NCBI GenBank assembly: GCA_022736275.1
Contig: DZBJ01000012.1
Span: 1-64,000 of the forward strand
Length of the DNA: 64,000 nucleotides
Direction: 5' to 3'
From: Rikenella microfusus
GTDB taxonomy: Bacteria; Bacteroidota; Bacteroidia; Bacteroidales; VadinHA17
Every line of letters begins with the position of its first letter. Within the stretch, counting starts at the first letter, position 1. Of this stretch, positions 62,841 to 64,000 are shown one piece after another. A model generated the notes under the pieces. That model saw nothing but the letters and a program-made list of their open reading frames with translations. It searched no databases and had not been told where the DNA came from. The position numbers were made by a program, and so were the translations under genes.

Positions 62841-64000
62841 CTAGCCGTCTACCCGTATGACCCGGGTGATGCCCTTGACTGACTGTATATTCTTGATCAG
62901 GCCGTAAAGCACGTTCACATTGGGAACCAGAAGCTCAATCCGGCCTTCGAACATTCCGTTATCCATCTTATAGGTGAAGTTCTTGACAGATACCTTAAAC
63001 TCTGCCAGGATTTCGGAAATCCGCGTCACTATCCCAAGGTTCTCCACACCCGTCAGTCTAACTGATGTCAGGAAGCCGCGTGAAGCATCCAGCCTTGTCC
63101 ACCGCGCACGCAGAACCCTGTATGGGAAGCTGGAGATCAAGAAATCGGCATTGGGACATGATGCCCTGTGTATCTTTATACCTTCGAGGACCGTCACAAA
63201 CCCGAAGATGCGATCGCCAAAGACCGGGTTGCAGCATTTTGACAGTTTGTAATCGAGGCCTTCAACCCTTTCATCTATAACAAGATAATCAGAACCTCCG
63301 GAAACCGGTTCTTCATATTGCTGGGGTGCCGTGGTCTTCGGGGCTGTCTCATCAGGATACGCCTCCTGCCGGAGAAGTGCTTTCTTGGCTTCCAGGAGAT
63401 CAATATCACCTATTGCAATGCTGAAGTACAGATCCTGGGATGTCTTCAGTTCATATTCATTGAGCAGCTTCATCACGGTGGCATCGCCATACGGGATCTT
63501 CCAGTTCTTCAGCCTCCGTGTAAGTATCTCCTTTCCTTCGGCTGCCAGCCTGACCTTCTCCTCATTGAGTGCCTGCCTGATCCTGGAGCGGGCCTTATTT
63601 GTGATGACATATGAAAGCCAGTCGCGCTTGGGCGACTGTTTTACCGATGTGATGACCGAGACGTGGTCGCCATTCTGAAGCTTCTGTTTCAGCTGCACAT
63701 TGCGTCCGTTGACCTTCCCTCCGACGCATTTCGACCCCACTTCCGTATGGATGTCGAAAGCGAAGTCGAGAAGCGTGGCTCCGGCGGGCAACTGTCTCAC
63801 CTCCCCCTTGGGTGTGAAGACGAAGACCTCGTCAGAATAGAGTCCCGGCCTTATCTCCCCGATGAAATCAGTATCCTCCTTCTCAGCAGACCCCAGCACC
63901 TCGCGCATCTGAGACATCCAGGCATCGAGACCACCTTCGCCCTTGAGTCCCTTGTAACGGAAGTGCGCGGCGAGTCCTCTCTCTGCTATCTCATCCATTC
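62841..64000 (-). CDS. RelA/SpoT-family (p)ppGpp protein, C-terminal part
   Basis: Partial: the gene runs off the right end of the window, and the 386 codons seen are the C-terminal part. Visible are the end of the synthetase domain (GLAAHFRYKGLKGE), the TGS domain (VFVFTPKGEVRQLPAGATLLD, FAFDIHTEVGSKCVGGKVNG), a CC-type domain with LSKCCNPVFGDRI, and a C-terminal ACT domain (VRLTGVENLGIVTRISEILA). The catalytic N-terminal part lies beyond the window, so synthetase versus hydrolase function cannot be judged. It is convergent with the dnaE-type gene. Confidence 0.93.
   Translation of the reverse strand, partial: MDEIAERGLAAHFRYKGLKGEGGLDAWMSQMREVLGSAEKEDTDFIGEIRPGLYSDEVFVFTPKGEVRQLPAGATLLDFAFDIHTEVGSKCVGGKVNGRNVQLKQKLQNGDHVSVITSVKQSPKRDWLSYVITNKARSRIRQALNEEKVRLAAEGKEILTRRLKNWKIPYGDATVMKLLNEYELKTSQDLYFSIAIGDIDLLEAKKALLRQEAYPDETAPKTTAPQQYEEPVSGGSDYLVIDERVEGLDYKLSKCCNPVFGDRIFGFVTVLEGIKIHRASCPNADFLISSFPYRVLRARWTRLDASRGFLTSVRLTGVENLGIVTRISEILAEFKVSVKNFTYKMDNGMFEGRIELLVPNVNVLYGLIKNIQSVKGITRVIRVDG

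Overview
The window is a chromosomal stretch of a Bacteroidota bacterium, most likely a Bacteroidales/Marinilabiliales-type anaerobe or facultative anaerobe. The evidence is as follows. Many genes carry the Bacteroidota promoter -7 element TAnnTTTG just upstream of their starts. Shine-Dalgarno sequences are mostly absent. A DUF4295 gene follows rpmB-rpmG. Two FISUMP-domain lipoproteins, a Bacteroidota-type ClpC and a DAHP synthase-chorismate mutase fusion are present. Both tRNA genes lack an encoded CCA end.

Layout. 0-5 kb: threonine aldolase, then a leftward operon kamA - ATP-grasp - ATP-grasp - GNAT - DUF486 that looks like an uncharacterised beta-lysine-based biosynthetic pathway. 5-12.7 kb: GH130 mannosylglucose phosphorylase, GH18 lipoprotein, EamA permease, a small membrane protein, a VTC - DUF4956 - DUF2490 operon and an SDR. 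12.7-16.6 kb: an accessory patch with several decayed genes (N-truncated serine hydrolase, HTH gene with an in-frame stop, DUF1761 gene with an in-frame stop, DUF4256 gene with an internal deletion). 16.6-22.5 kb: VTT and CYTH proteins, then an aromatic amino acid operon (aminotransferase, tyrA, DAHP synthase-chorismate mutase, aroA) preceded by a Phe/Tyr-rich leader peptide and an attenuator. 22.6-27.2 kb: FISUMP proteins, a CDGSH protein, small membrane proteins and a GntP pseudogene. 27-33 kb: mnmE and an envelope lipid-export-like set (LolA-like, MMPL/RND, DUF1302-like barrel). 33-40 kb: AraC regulator, sucD, fabG, a putative small RNA, tRNA-Thr and tRNA-Gly with hairpin repeats between them, and an AraC-TM-TPR sensor. 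40-52 kb: housekeeping genes (M48 protease, lemA, HD hydrolase, cinA, rpmB-rpmG-DUF4295, ftsY-rimO, clpC, gyrA). 52-57 kb: TPR protein, DUF2461, a small basic protein, YtfJ-like, an AlaX-like editing protein and a broken M48 peptidase gene. 57-62.7 kb: a LexA-like S24 regulator divergent from a Y-family polymerase and a DnaE-type polymerase, an SOS-style mutasome cassette. The last gene is the C-terminal part of a RelA/SpoT protein cut by the window edge.

Four points stand out. (1) Two identical-arm operators, TGATTA-N5-TAATCA, sit on face-to-face consensus promoters between the S24 regulator and the polymerase genes. (2) A dispersed hairpin repeat occurs as three doublets with about 50-nt spacing, and its stems covary around a constant GTA loop. 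(3) An attenuator with an aromatic-residue leader peptide controls the aromatic operon. (4) The kamA/ATP-grasp/GNAT operon predicts an unknown beta-lysine-derived product. All functional statements come from reading motifs by eye; no database search was run.
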